From assembly GCF_013386825.1 (NCBI RefSeq), contig NZ_JACARC010000015.1:56758-120757 (forward strand): a stretch of 64,000 nucleotides of DNA, given 5' to 3'. Under the pieces are notes generated by a model, which saw only the letters and a list, made by a program, of their open reading frames with translations, searched no databases and had not been told where the DNA came from. Positions 1 to 8,512 of the stretch are shown here, piece by piece. The stretch is from Pseudomonas sp. IPO3778 (GTDB taxonomy: Bacteria; Pseudomonadota; Gammaproteobacteria; Pseudomonadales; Pseudomonadaceae). The position numbers and the translations under genes are program-made. Every line of letters starts with the position of its first letter. The first letter of the stretch is position 1.

Positions 1-16
1 TTTTGATTCCGTGTGC

Positions 17-958
17 TCATCGTGCGGCCCCTGCGTAGTGAAAGTTCTTGCCCACGCCGGCGTCCGGGATGAACCCGTAGAGCGGTTCGCCAGGCAGGCC
101 TTTTTGCAGCCACTCACGTGCCGCCACCAGCTTGTCGATATCGACGCCGGTGCGCAGGCCCATGGACTCAAGCAGGTAAACCAGGTCTTCGGTGACGATA
201 TTGCCCGACGCCCCCGGCGCATAAGGACAGCCGCCAATCCCGCCCTGGGAGGCATCGAAGGTGGTGACGCCAACGTCCAGCGCCGCCAGCACATTCGCCA
301 GCCCCTGGCCGCGGGTATTGTGGAAGTGAGCGCTGCCGGCCCTGGCACCGATTTCGCTGCGCAAACGGATAAACGCCCGACGCACCTGGGCCGGGTTGGC
401 GTAGCCGACGGTGTCCGCCAGCCCGACCTCGTCCACCCCCAGCTCGGCCATGCGCAACGCCATGCGAATCACATCGTCTTCAGGCACTTCGCCCTGGATC
501 GTGCAACCGAATACCGTCGACAAACCGGCTTCCACCTGCACCTGCGGGAAGTGTTCATTGCGCAGGGCAATGACCTGGCGCACCTCGTCAAACACCTGTT
601 GGTGGGTCTTGCGGATGTTGGCGAGGGAATGGGGCTCGCTGACGGAAATGGGCAGCGTGATTTTCTGCACGCCGGCGTCGAAGGCCGCCTGTGCACCTTT
701 GAGGTTCGGCACCAGCGCGGTGACAAACACCTCCGGGCGCTGACGCATATGCACCACCAGTTGCGCAGCATCGGCCATCTGCGGCAGCAGCTTGGGGGAG
801 ACGAAGGAACCAATCTCGATTTCCTGGAGGCCGGCGTCGGCCAGGGCTGTCAGCCATTGCAGTTTCAGCGCGGTGGGCATCGTTGCGGCGACGCTTTGCA
901 GGCCGTCACGCGGGCCTACCTCGCTGATCAGAATGTCGATGTTTTTATTTGGGGTCAT
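17..958 (-). CDS. Hydroxymethylglutaryl-CoA lyase (HMG-CoA lyase family)
   Basis: A cytoplasmic TIM-barrel lyase of 313 aa that would cleave 3-hydroxy-3-methylglutaryl-CoA to acetoacetate and acetyl-CoA. The N-terminus has the family motif EVGPRDGLQS, which supplies metal and substrate ligands. FHNTRGQG lies near residue 200 and GIGGCPYAPGASGN follows, with the conserved catalytic-loop cysteine. I start at ATG 958 because the upstream in-frame codon (TTG 979) has no ribosome site. The gene diverges from an SMP-30 lactonase and a CitMHS carrier and shares an operator region with them. The context suggests catabolism of a branched di/tricarboxylate such as HMG or citramalate rather than leucine degradation, because no leucine-pathway genes (liu) are adjacent. 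That substrate is inference. An upstream CoA-transferase could lie left of the window. Confidence 0.85.
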   Translation of the reverse strand: MTPNKNIDILISEVGPRDGLQSVAATMPTALKLQWLTALADAGLQEIEIGSFVSPKLLPQMADAAQLVVHMRQRPEVFVTALVPNLKGAQAAFDAGVQKITLPISVSEPHSLANIRKTHQQVFDEVRQVIALRNEHFPQVQVEAGLSTVFGCTIQGEVPEDDVIRMALRMAELGVDEVGLADTVGYANPAQVRRAFIRLRSEIGARAGSAHFHNTRGQGLANVLAALDVGVTTFDASQGGIGGCPYAPGASGNIVTEDLVYLLESMGLRTGVDIDKLVAAREWLQKGLPGEPLYGFIPDAGVGKNFHYAGAAR

Positions 959-988
959 CACCAGGCCTTTGAAGGTCAATCCATAATC

Positions 989-1210
989 GTTCTATCTAAT
1001 AGAACATCGTTCTGAAATAAATAATGAGCGCGTTAATTTTCGCTGTCAACGGCCGAAAAGCAGTCAGCGGTTTTTACTGATAATTGGTGGATCACTTGCC
1101 GAACGAATCGATCGCGATCCATACGTCGATGCAAAAGACAGGGTTGACAGTCTCAGAAATAACCTCGACATTTGTTCTATTAGAAAGCACATCGTTCTAT
1201 CTAGCAGAAC
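989..1210. promoter_or_regulatory. Divergent promoter region with GTTCTAT palindromic operators
   Basis: The 324-bp gap between the lyase and the lactonase holds no gene. It contains three related palindromes. 989-1005 is a perfect 7-bp inverted repeat with a 3-nt spacer (GTTCTAT-CTA-ATAGAAC). 1175-1185 is TTCTA-T-TAGAA. 1194-1210 is GTTCTAT-CTA-GCAGAAC. Extra GTTCT half-sites sit at 1009-1013, so both clusters have the layout palindrome plus half-site. The arrangement, one cluster near each divergent gene start, suggests a regulator, perhaps of the IclR or GntR type, acting on both transcription units. The regulator itself is not in the window next to these genes. Confidence 0.6.
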
Positions 1211-1282
1211 AAAAACAACAACAAGGTGACAAGGTCCCTCCCCTTTGGGGATGCCTTACCCGCCCCCGTAGGAGTTGATCCT

Positions 1283-2209
1283 GTGAGCCTGTATGCCCCG
1301 CCTCGTGATTTGCCCACTCGCGTCTTCAGCACCTTGCCGCCGATGTTCTGGCAGGACACAGCGTCCGACTGGGTGCGCGCCAACAAGCCCGGCCAGCGGG
1401 TGAACAGCTTCCTCGAAGGACCGTCCTTCGATGTGCAGGGCAATCTCTATGTCACAGACATCCCCTACGGCCGGATTTTCCGCATCGACCCCCACGGCAA
1501 CTGGACGCTGGTGGTGCAATACGATGGCTGGCCCAACGGCCTGAAAATCCACCGCGACGGGCGCATTTTCATTGCCGACTACAAGCACGGCATCCTGACC
1601 CTGGACCCTGCCAGTGGCATCATCACGCCGTTTCTGACTCACCACCGCAGCGAAGGCTTCAAGGGTGTGAACGACTTGTTTTTCGACGCCGGCGGCACGC
1701 TCTACTTCACCGACCAGGGGCAAACCGGCCAGCAGGACCCTACCGGGCGCGTGTTCGCCTACGACCTGGAAAACCAGAGGCTCACCCGTCTGATCGACAA
1801 CGGCCCGAGCCCCAACGGGCTGGTCATGGACCTGGCGCAAAACGCGCTGTTCGTCGCCATGACCCGGGGCAACGCGGTGTGGCGCCTGCCGATCCAGGGT
1901 GACGGCGGCACCAGCAAAGTCGGGATCTTCACCGCACTCGCGGGCGGCGTGAGCGGCGCCGACGGCATGGCCCTCGACGTACTCGGCAACCTCTATGTGT
2001 GCGATGCCGGCAATGCCTGCGTCTGGGTGTTCGATCCCCACGCCGTGCCGCTCTATCGCATTCGCACCTGCACCGAGGGCCGCACCCTGACCAACCTGGC
2101 GTTCGGCGGCGAGGGCAACCGGCAACTGTTCATCACCGATTCGTCGACCGGCTCGATCCTCGTCGCCGACCTGGAACACGCCGGCCAACCGATGTTTTCC
2201 CACCGCTGA
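1283..2209 (+). CDS. SMP-30/gluconolactonase family lactonase
   Basis: A predicted six-bladed beta-propeller lactonase of 308 aa with the SMP-30/gluconolaconase/LRE-like fold. Repeated blade motifs are visible (GNLYVTDIPYGRIFRID, GRIFIADYKHGILTLD, GTLYFTDQG, GNLYVCDAGNACVWVFD), and SPNGLVMD is typical of the metal-binding blade. The chosen start is GTG 1283, preceded by AGGAG at 1270-1274. An in-frame GTG at 1226 has no ribosome site. No signal peptide is seen. It precedes the CitMHS transporter by 110 bp and probably shares its promoter. A lactonase could open a lactone form of the imported hydroxy-acid. The substrate is not deducible from sequence. Confidence 0.8.
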   Translation: MSLYAPPRDLPTRVFSTLPPMFWQDTASDWVRANKPGQRVNSFLEGPSFDVQGNLYVTDIPYGRIFRIDPHGNWTLVVQYDGWPNGLKIHRDGRIFIADYKHGILTLDPASGIITPFLTHHRSEGFKGVNDLFFDAGGTLYFTDQGQTGQQDPTGRVFAYDLENQRLTRLIDNGPSPNGLVMDLAQNALFVAMTRGNAVWRLPIQGDGGTSKVGIFTALAGGVSGADGMALDVLGNLYVCDAGNACVWVFDPHAVPLYRIRTCTEGRTLTNLAFGGEGNRQLFITDSSTGSILVADLEHAGQPMFSHR

Positions 2210-2319
2210 ATTAACCCGGCACTGAACGCTGCGAGCAGCACGCAGGGGCTTCGTTCGCCCTGGAAAAAGCCGGCCGTTACTCGCCTGGCGCCCTATAAGA
2301 CCAACAAAAAGGCACACCC

Positions 2320-3606
2320 ATGTTGATATTCCTGAGCTACGCCATGATCGTCTGCTTCATGTACCTGATCATGAGCAAGCGCCTGTCACCGCTGGTGGCG
2401 TTGCTGCTGGTCCCGATCGTTTTCGGCTGCCTGGCCGGCTTCGCCCCGCAGCTGGGCGGCATGATGTACGACGGCCTGAAGATGCTCGCCCCCACCGGCA
2501 TTATGCTGACGTTCGCCATCCTGTATTTCTGCCTGATGACCGACGCGGGCCTGTTCAACCCGCTGATCAAAGTGATTCTGCGGCTGGTCAAAGGTGACCC
2601 GCGCAAGATCGTGGTCGGCACCGCCGTGCTCGGCCTGTGTGTGGGCCTGGATGGCGACGGCGCCACCACCTACATCATCGCCACCGCTGCGTTTTTGCCG
2701 CTGTACCGGCTGACCGGGATTCGCCTGCAAGTCATGGCCACCGTGCTGCTGATGTCGATAGGCGTGATGAATATCCTGCCCTGGGGCGGGCCGTTTTCCC
2801 GGGCGGCCAGTGCCATGCACGTGGACATCACCGAACTGTTCGTGAGCATGGTGCCGATCATGGTGGCCGGTGCCGTGTGGGTGTTGTTCGCCGCCTGGTG
2901 GCTGGGGCGCATGGAGTTTCGCCGCCTGGGCACCGTGAGCATCAGCGAGGATGAAGTGCTCAAGGGCTATGCCCATATTCGCCTGGGCGATCCGCGCTTC
3001 CTGTTCAACGGGGTGCTGACCATCGCCCTGATCACCTGCATGATGATCAGCCTGATGCCCTTGCCGATCCTGTTCATGATCGCCTTCGGCCTGGCCTGCC
3101 TGGTCAATTTCCCGTCCCTCAAGCAGCAGAAAGAAGTGATCGCGCGGCATGCTGATAACGTGATGGCGGTGACCTTGCTGATCTTCGCCGCAGGGATTTT
3201 TGTCGGGATCATGGGCGGCACCGGCATGGTCAAGGCGATCTCCGACAACCTGATCGCGCTGTTGCCGCAACAGTCCGGGCCCTACCTGTCGCTGATCACC
3301 GCACTGCTGAGCATGCCGTTCACCTATGTGCTGTCCAATGATGCGTTCTATTTCGGCGTGCTGCCCATCTGGGCGCAGACCGCGGCCCACTATGGAATTG
3401 ATGCAAAGGAGATGGCGATTGCCTCGCTGATCGGCCAGCCGGTGCACCTGCTCAGCCCGCTGGTGGCCTCGACTTACCTGCTGTGCGGCCTGCTGGACCT
3501 CGACTACGGCGACAACCAGCGCGTCTCGCTGAAATGGACGGTGGGCACGGTGATGGTGATGTTGCTGGCGGCGATTGCGATTGGCGCAATCACCGTCATC
3601 AACTGA
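2320..3606 (+). CDS. CitMHS-family carboxylate:cation symporter
   Basis: A polytopic inner-membrane carrier of 428 aa and about 12 hydrophobic segments, resembling the citrate-Mg2+/H+ symporter (CitMHS) family throughout. The N-terminus is a membrane segment directly after Met. The central part carries the family's GLDGDGATTYIIA stretch (residues about 108-120), and the C-terminal half has SNDAFYFGVLPI. It would import a di- or tricarboxylate for the HMG-CoA lyase and lactonase encoded alongside. The length matches the family. A strong hairpin terminator follows. Citrate itself is only one possible substrate, and the linked lyase argues for a hydroxylated C5-C6 acid. Confidence 0.85.
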   Translation: MLIFLSYAMIVCFMYLIMSKRLSPLVALLLVPIVFGCLAGFAPQLGGMMYDGLKMLAPTGIMLTFAILYFCLMTDAGLFNPLIKVILRLVKGDPRKIVVGTAVLGLCVGLDGDGATTYIIATAAFLPLYRLTGIRLQVMATVLLMSIGVMNILPWGGPFSRAASAMHVDITELFVSMVPIMVAGAVWVLFAAWWLGRMEFRRLGTVSISEDEVLKGYAHIRLGDPRFLFNGVLTIALITCMMISLMPLPILFMIAFGLACLVNFPSLKQQKEVIARHADNVMAVTLLIFAAGIFVGIMGGTGMVKAISDNLIALLPQQSGPYLSLITALLSMPFTYVLSNDAFYFGVLPIWAQTAAHYGIDAKEMAIASLIGQPVHLLSPLVASTYLLCGLLDLDYGDNQRVSLKWTVGTVMVMLLAAIAIGAITVIN

Positions 3607-3618
3607 GGGACGACTGTC

Positions 3619-3659
3619 GCGGGCACGGCGGGCTTGAGTCATGTGCCCGCCGCTTTTAT
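3619..3659. terminator. Bidirectional hairpin terminator between convergent genes
   Basis: GCGGGCAC at 3619-3626 pairs with GTGCCCGC at 3643-3650 and is followed by CGCTTTTATT. It lies 12 bp after the transporter stop and abuts the stop of the convergent ROK repressor. Confidence 0.7.
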
Positions 3660-4858
3660 TCCGGCTTGAGCAACGCCTCATAGTCCGGGCTGATTTCCGC
3701 CAAAATCATCAACGCCGCAGCGCCCAGCGCCACGGCGTCGTGCCCGGCGGTGCCCATCTGGATGCGCGGGTGCAGGCGATCCGAGCGGCTGCTGATGGAG
3801 CGGCTCAGGGGTTCGAGACGGGCGATCAGCCGGACCAGGATCGCTGGCGGCAGAAAACCGCTGATCAGGATGGTCTGCGGGTCGAGCACTGACTCAAGGA
3901 TGTTGATGGCCTGCTTCAACGCGGGCGCCGCCTCGTCGAGCCAGGCATCGACGCCTTCGTTGAGTTCCTGGTCATTCATGTCCCACGCCGCCAGGTCCTG
4001 CTCGGCCGGATGCCCCAAATGCTCCAGCAGCGCCGCAATGGAAATATAGCGTTCCAGGCAGCCGTGATTGCCGCAATAACAGGCCTTGCCGTCAGGCACC
4101 ACGGTCATGTGGCCGATCTCCCCGGCGTTGTGCCAATGCCCGGAATACAGGCGGTTATCCAGGTACAGCCCGGCGCCCAGGCCGCTGCCGATAAACAGAT
4201 GCACGAAGTGATGCAGGCCGCTGGCGATGCCATACAGGCGCTCGCCCATGGTCGCCGCGGTGGCGTCGTTTTCAATCAGCACCGGCAAGCCGATGGCCTG
4301 CTGTAACCGTAGCGGGATGCCCGGGTCATCCCAGCCGGACATCGCCGTGGGGCCTACGCAGGTCATGCCTTCAACGCTGAAAGGACCGGGCAACGCAATG
4401 CCCACACCCAGGAAGCGGCCACCCGGGCGTTGCTCGCGCAAATCCTTTACGCAACCCACGATCAGCGGGAGTGCCTGCTCGAATGTCGGGTAGCTGACCG
4501 TCAACGTCACCTGCGCCACCGTCTCGCCCAGCAGGTCGAGCAGCACGGCAATGATGCGATGTTGTTCGACGTGAAAGCCGATCGAATAGCCACCTTCGGG
4601 ATTCAGCGACAGCGGCACCGGCGGCTGGCCACGCCCGCCCTTCTCGGCCGCATGGACCAGCAGCACGCCCTCTTCCTGAAGCTCGGTGACAATGTTCGAG
4701 ACCGTCTGCGCCGTCAGTGAGGTCAGCCGCGTGAGGTCGGCACGGGTTAACCGACCGCTCTGGCGAATGGCTTCCAGGATCACCCGACGGTTGTGCTGTC
4801 GGGCATGTTCGGCGTTGGTGCCGGTGGTCACCGCACGTTTGAGCTTGGGATTTTTCAT
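3656..4858 (-). CDS. ROK-family transcriptional repressor (NagC/Mlc-like)
   Basis: A 400-aa repressor. The N-terminal winged helix-turn-helix (about residues 20-80: RRVILEAIRQSGRLTRADL..., TAQTVSNIVTELQEEG) is followed by a ROK sugar-binding domain. The structural zinc motif GH-x9-C-x-C-G-x2-G-C-x-E is intact (GHMTVVPDGKACYCGNHGCLE region, about residues 265-285). DNDATAAT-like ENDATAATMGE marks the sugar/phosphate site. It is divergent from the permease-kinase-deaminase operon, so it is probably its repressor, released by an amino sugar or its phosphate. It also probably controls itself, because an AT-rich palindrome lies 23 bp upstream of its own start. Confidence 0.88.
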   Translation of the reverse strand: MKNPKLKRAVTTGTNAEHARQHNRRVILEAIRQSGRLTRADLTRLTSLTAQTVSNIVTELQEEGVLLVHAAEKGGRGQPPVPLSLNPEGGYSIGFHVEQHRIIAVLLDLLGETVAQVTLTVSYPTFEQALPLIVGCVKDLREQRPGGRFLGVGIALPGPFSVEGMTCVGPTAMSGWDDPGIPLRLQQAIGLPVLIENDATAATMGERLYGIASGLHHFVHLFIGSGLGAGLYLDNRLYSGHWHNAGEIGHMTVVPDGKACYCGNHGCLERYISIAALLEHLGHPAEQDLAAWDMNDQELNEGVDAWLDEAAPALKQAINILESVLDPQTILISGFLPPAILVRLIARLEPLSRSISSRSDRLHPRIQMGTAGHDAVALGAAALMILAEISPDYEALLKPE

Positions 4859-4880
4859 GGGCTGATAATCCGTCGCGGCG

Positions 4881-4905
4881 ATTAATTAAATCAAGTTGAA
4901 TTAAT
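4881..4905. promoter_or_regulatory. Candidate ROK repressor operator
   Basis: ATTAATT at 4881-4887 and AATTAAT at 4899-4905 form a perfect 7-bp inverted repeat with an 11-bp spacer. Known NagC/Mlc operators are also AT-rich arms around a variable centre. It sits in the 212-bp gap between the divergent repressor and permease genes. The rest of that gap shows nothing else clear. Confidence 0.55.
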
Positions 4906-5070
4906 ACTCACGGCGTGCTTTTCTTAGCACCTCGGACGATTGCGCCTACAGCGATTTCCGATTACGCCCCATAAAAACAATGACGGGTCGATAGAAGCCC
5001 TTGATGGCACGCAACCTCTTTGCAACTGCCCCCAACCCCTTCTGTCACTCGATTAAGAGGTCGTTCCCCC

Positions 5071-6474
5071 ATGAGCACGTTGACACCCGTCGATCCGGAC
5101 TTGCCCAACGGCAAACGCAAAATCGGTCTGTTCCCCGCTATCACCCTGAACATGAGTCAGATGTGCGGCGTGGGCCCGTTTATCACCATTCCCACCATGA
5201 TCGTGATCATGGGCGGCCCCCAGGCTTACCTCGGCTGGATCCTCGGCGCCCTGCTGGCCCTGTGTGACGGGCTGGTGTGGGCCGAACTCGGCGCCTCCCT
5301 GCCGGGCGCGGGCGGTACTTACAATTACCTGCGGGAAGCCTTCGGCAAGCGTACGGGCAAACTGCTGCCGTTCCTGTTTGTGTGGACGGCCATGTTGTTT
5401 ATCCCGCTGATCATGTCCACCGGCATCATCGGCTTCGTGCAGTACCTGACGTGGTTCTGGCCGAACATGAGCCAGACCGCCGGCAACCTGATCGGCCTCG
5501 CCGTGATCTGGCTGGTGATCGTGATGCTGTGGCGCAAGATCGAGTCCATCGCCAAATTGAGCATCGTGCTGTGGGTGATCATGCTGATCAGCATCGGTGC
5601 GCTGATCGCCGCCGCCTTCACCCACTTCCATGCCGACCTGGCCTTCAGCTTCCCCGAGGGCGCCTTCAACCTTGGCGACAGCAGCTTCTGGCTGGGCATG
5701 GCCGGCGGCCTGACCATCGGCATTTATGACTACCTGGGCTACAACACCTCGGCGTACCTGGCCGGTGAAGTCGAGCAACCCGGGAAGGTGATTCCCAAGT
5801 CGATCGTGTTTTCGATCCTCGGCATCCTCGCGGTCTACCTGTTAATGCAAGTGGGCGTGCTGGGCGTGGTGGATTGGCACCGCATGCTCGACCCCGAATC
5901 GCCCGCCTACAAATCCGTGGCCTCGGTGGTGCTCAGCGAAACCTGGGGCAGCACCGCCGCCGGAATCGTCACTGTATTGATCCTGATCACCGCCGTTGCC
6001 TCGGTGTTTGCCGGGCTGCTGGGCGGTTCCCGGGTGCCGTTCGAGGCGGCGAAAGACAAGGTGTTCTTCAACGCCTTCAGCAAGGTCCACCCCCAGCATG
6101 CGTTCCCGACCTACGGCATCCTGAGCATGGGCCTGCTGACGTCCGTGGGGTTCATGATTGGACGCCTGACCGACCTGAACACCCTGATTCAGTTGCTGAC
6201 CACGGTGATGATCCTGGTGCAGTCGGTGGCGCAGATCATCTCGCTGCTGGTGCTGCGCAAGACCAAGCCGCACCTGGCCCGCCCGTACAAAATGTGGCTG
6301 TACCCGGTGCCGGCGATCATCGCGCTGCTGGGTTGGGTTTATATCTATATGGCGTCCAACCATAACGCCCCCGGTGCTTACCCGATCCAATGGTCGCTGG
6401 TGTGGGTAGCAGCCGGTAGCGTGGCCTACCTGCTGTGGGCGCGGGTGCAAAAACTGTGGCCTTTCGATAAGTGA
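5071..6474 (+). CDS. APC-superfamily permease of the amino-sugar operon
   Basis: A 467-aa inner-membrane transporter with about 12 hydrophobic helices and the amino acid-polyamine-organocation fold. The start is ATG 5071, which has an AAGAGG ribosome site at 5055-5060. The TM1 region has GVGPFITIPTMI, replacing the usual GIGSGIF-type break. PGAGGTYNYLREAFG follows in TM3, and the C-terminal tail is basic. The stop overlaps the next gene's start by one base (TGATG). APC carriers normally move amino acids, but the operon partners are a sugar kinase and an aminosugar-phosphate deaminase. An amino sugar or an amino acid-sugar conjugate is therefore the inferred substrate. Confidence 0.8.
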   Translation: MSTLTPVDPDLPNGKRKIGLFPAITLNMSQMCGVGPFITIPTMIVIMGGPQAYLGWILGALLALCDGLVWAELGASLPGAGGTYNYLREAFGKRTGKLLPFLFVWTAMLFIPLIMSTGIIGFVQYLTWFWPNMSQTAGNLIGLAVIWLVIVMLWRKIESIAKLSIVLWVIMLISIGALIAAAFTHFHADLAFSFPEGAFNLGDSSFWLGMAGGLTIGIYDYLGYNTSAYLAGEVEQPGKVIPKSIVFSILGILAVYLLMQVGVLGVVDWHRMLDPESPAYKSVASVVLSETWGSTAAGIVTVLILITAVASVFAGLLGGSRVPFEAAKDKVFFNAFSKVHPQHAFPTYGILSMGLLTSVGFMIGRLTDLNTLIQLLTTVMILVQSVAQIISLLVLRKTKPHLARPYKMWLYPVPAIIALLGWVYIYMASNHNAPGAYPIQWSLVWVAAGSVAYLLWARVQKLWPFDK

Positions 6475-7511
6475 TGAGCGTTATGCACGAACCACTGGAA
6501 ACAACGGGCGCTGCGGCGCCCCCGCAAGGGCTGTTGCTGGCGATTGATGTGGGCGGCACCAAGACTCAGGTGGCGTGCTACGACATTGCACGCCAGCGCA
6601 TGAACACGCGGATTCTCGCCACCCACGCCGACGGTTTGTCCGGCGCGCCGGCACTGCAACGCATCCTGGAGGCGGCGCACACCTGCGTCGCCGAGTTCGG
6701 CAACCTGCCGGTGTTGAGTGTGGCGGCGGTATTCCCCGGCGTGGTGCGCGGGCCCACCTTGCTGATGGCGCCCAACACCCCGGGCTTCGAACACCTCGAC
6801 CTGCAAGGGTTGATCGCCCAGGCGTTTGGCAATGCCCCCGTGGCCCTCGACAACGATGTGAAGGCCGGCGCCCTGGCCGAAGTCCGCTGGGGTTCGCTGG
6901 CCGGTGTCGACAACGCGATCTACCTGAACCTGGGCACCGGCCTTTCGGCGGCGGCGATTGCCAACGGCAAACTGATTCGCGGCCATAACGGTGCCGCCAT
7001 GGAAATCGGCTACCTGCTGTCACCGTTTCTCGACCCGGCCCAGCCTGATCAGTGGCGCACCTACGAGCACGGCGGCGCACCGCTGGAAGAGCTGTTTTCC
7101 GGTCATGCATTGAGCGAGTTGGCGGTGCAGATGCTCGGTCACGGGCATCAGGCGCTGGACCTGTTTTCCAGCGTGGATCCGCCAGTGCGCCAGGCCCTGG
7201 AACGGCGCATCGCCGCGTGCGCCGTGCAAGTGGCCAACCTGGCGGTGGCGCTGGATGTGGAACGCATCGCGATAGGCGGCGGCCTGTACCGCCAGGCCTC
7301 GACGCTGGCACCGATCCTCGAACAGCTGATCCGCCGCGTGGTGCCCTTCCCGCCCACCATTGCCGCCGCGCATTTCACCCACGACGCTCCGCTGTGGGGC
7401 GCCCTGAGCATGGCCATGGAGGCCGTCGGCCTGAACGCCATCGCCCAGCAGGTACTCACTGCCGGCAACACCCTTTATCAGGAGCTGAGTCATGTCCTTG
7501 ATGCAGACTGA
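6474..7511 (+). CDS. ROK-family sugar kinase (amino-sugar kinase candidate)
   Basis: A cytoplasmic kinase of 345 aa with an N-terminal ATP phosphate loop AIDVGGTKTQVACYD (about residues 20-34). The catalytic motif is DNDVKAGALAE, with Asp as general base, and NLGTGLSAAAI forms the second phosphate loop. The CxCGxxGCxE zinc motif of many ROK kinases is missing; HGGAPLEELF stands there, so this belongs to the zinc-less branch. Its start overlaps the permease stop, and its 3' end overlaps the next gene by 20 bp, so the three genes are translationally coupled. It would phosphorylate the imported sugar at C6 before the deaminase acts. Glucosamine or N-acetylglucosamine is the likely substrate by context. 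Confidence 0.8.
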   Translation: MSVMHEPLETTGAAAPPQGLLLAIDVGGTKTQVACYDIARQRMNTRILATHADGLSGAPALQRILEAAHTCVAEFGNLPVLSVAAVFPGVVRGPTLLMAPNTPGFEHLDLQGLIAQAFGNAPVALDNDVKAGALAEVRWGSLAGVDNAIYLNLGTGLSAAAIANGKLIRGHNGAAMEIGYLLSPFLDPAQPDQWRTYEHGGAPLEELFSGHALSELAVQMLGHGHQALDLFSSVDPPVRQALERRIAACAVQVANLAVALDVERIAIGGGLYRQASTLAPILEQLIRRVVPFPPTIAAAHFTHDAPLWGALSMAMEAVGLNAIAQQVLTAGNTLYQELSHVLDAD

Positions 7512-8511
7512 AACCGCGTCGATCCCGGCGATCCTGCAACGCATGCTCGACGACGACCACGCCGTGCGGGCACTGGCCGCGCAGTTGGCCGGCGACTTGC
7601 CGGATCTGATCATCACCGTCGCGCGGGGCAGTTCAGACCACGCGGCCGCTTATTTCAGCTACGCCATGATGAGCCTGGTGGGCGTGCCCTGCCTGTCGAT
7701 TCCCCTGTCACTGGTCAGCCTGCAACAACCGCCGCTGCACTTGAAAAAATGCTGGGTGGCGGCGTTTTCCCAGTCGGGTAAAAGCCCGGACTTGATCGAC
7801 AGCCTGAGGTACCTGCAACAACGGGGTGCGGCCTCGGCAGCGCTGGTCAACACCACAGACTCGCCACTGGCGGCCATCAGCGGGCATGAAATCCTCTTGC
7901 CCGCCGGCCTGGAACAAAGCGTGGCGGCGACCAAAAGTTATGTAGCAATGTTGATGGCGAGCGCGCAAATCGTGGCCCGCCTGGCCGCCGATAACACCTT
8001 GGGTCAAGCGCTGCTCTCGCTGCCACAGCAGATGAATGAAGCCGCGAGCGAGGACTGGTCCCAGGTGCTCGAGGTGCTGCAACACGCCGACAAGATGATC
8101 GTGATCGGTCGTGGTGCCGCCTTGCCGATTGCCCAGGAAGCCGCACTCAAGCTCAAGGAAACCTCAGGCATCCAGGCCGAAGCGTTCTCCAGCGCCGAGG
8201 TTCGCCATGGGCCGATGGAAATCATTGAAGAGGGTTATCCCGTGCTGGTGTTCGCCCCTTCCGGCCCGGAGCAGGCGGGTACCCTGGCCTTCGCCGACGA
8301 CATGCGCGCACGGGGCGCCAAGGTGATGGTGGTGGCGCCACGGGGCACCGCTTGCAAGGGGTTGCTGCCCAGCGTTCCGACTGCGCATGCCTTGCTGGAG
8401 CCGTTCACCATGATCCAGGGGTTTTACCTGATCGCGGCGCAGTTGGCCGTGGCGCGCGGGCGGAATCCGGATCAGCCGAGGTTCTTGAAAAAGGTGACGC
8501 AGACCCATTGA
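7492..8511 (+). CDS. Double-SIS-domain amino-sugar phosphate deaminase (NagB-II/GlmS-like)
   Basis: A 339-aa protein matching the isomerase half of GlmS without the glutaminase domain. It has two SIS domains. The first has TVARGSSDHAA and FSQSGKSPDLI, with SVAATKSYVA near residue 145. The second has IGRGAALPIAQEAALKLKE, followed by EAFSSAEVRHGPMEI. These motifs match NagB-II glucosamine-6-phosphate deaminases better than the fructoselysine deglycase FrlB. The predicted reaction is glucosamine-6-P to fructose-6-P plus ammonia. It is the last gene of the permease-kinase-deaminase operon. No nagA deacetylase is present, so free glucosamine rather than GlcNAc would be handled unless the deacetylase is elsewhere. 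Confidence 0.8.
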   Translation: MSLMQTETASIPAILQRMLDDDHAVRALAAQLAGDLPDLIITVARGSSDHAAAYFSYAMMSLVGVPCLSIPLSLVSLQQPPLHLKKCWVAAFSQSGKSPDLIDSLRYLQQRGAASAALVNTTDSPLAAISGHEILLPAGLEQSVAATKSYVAMLMASAQIVARLAADNTLGQALLSLPQQMNEAASEDWSQVLEVLQHADKMIVIGRGAALPIAQEAALKLKETSGIQAEAFSSAEVRHGPMEIIEEGYPVLVFAPSGPEQAGTLAFADDMRARGAKVMVVAPRGTACKGLLPSVPTAHALLEPFTMIQGFYLIAAQLAVARGRNPDQPRFLKKVTQTH

Positions 8512-8512
8512 G

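Noticed and set aside
7492..8511. Assignment of the SIS protein as the fructoselysine-6-phosphate deglycase FrlB
   Set aside because: The motifs (ARGSSDHAA, QSVAATKSY, EAALKLKET, SSAEVRHGPM) fit NagB-II/GlmS isomerase domains better; the frl parallel is kept only as an operon-logic comparison.
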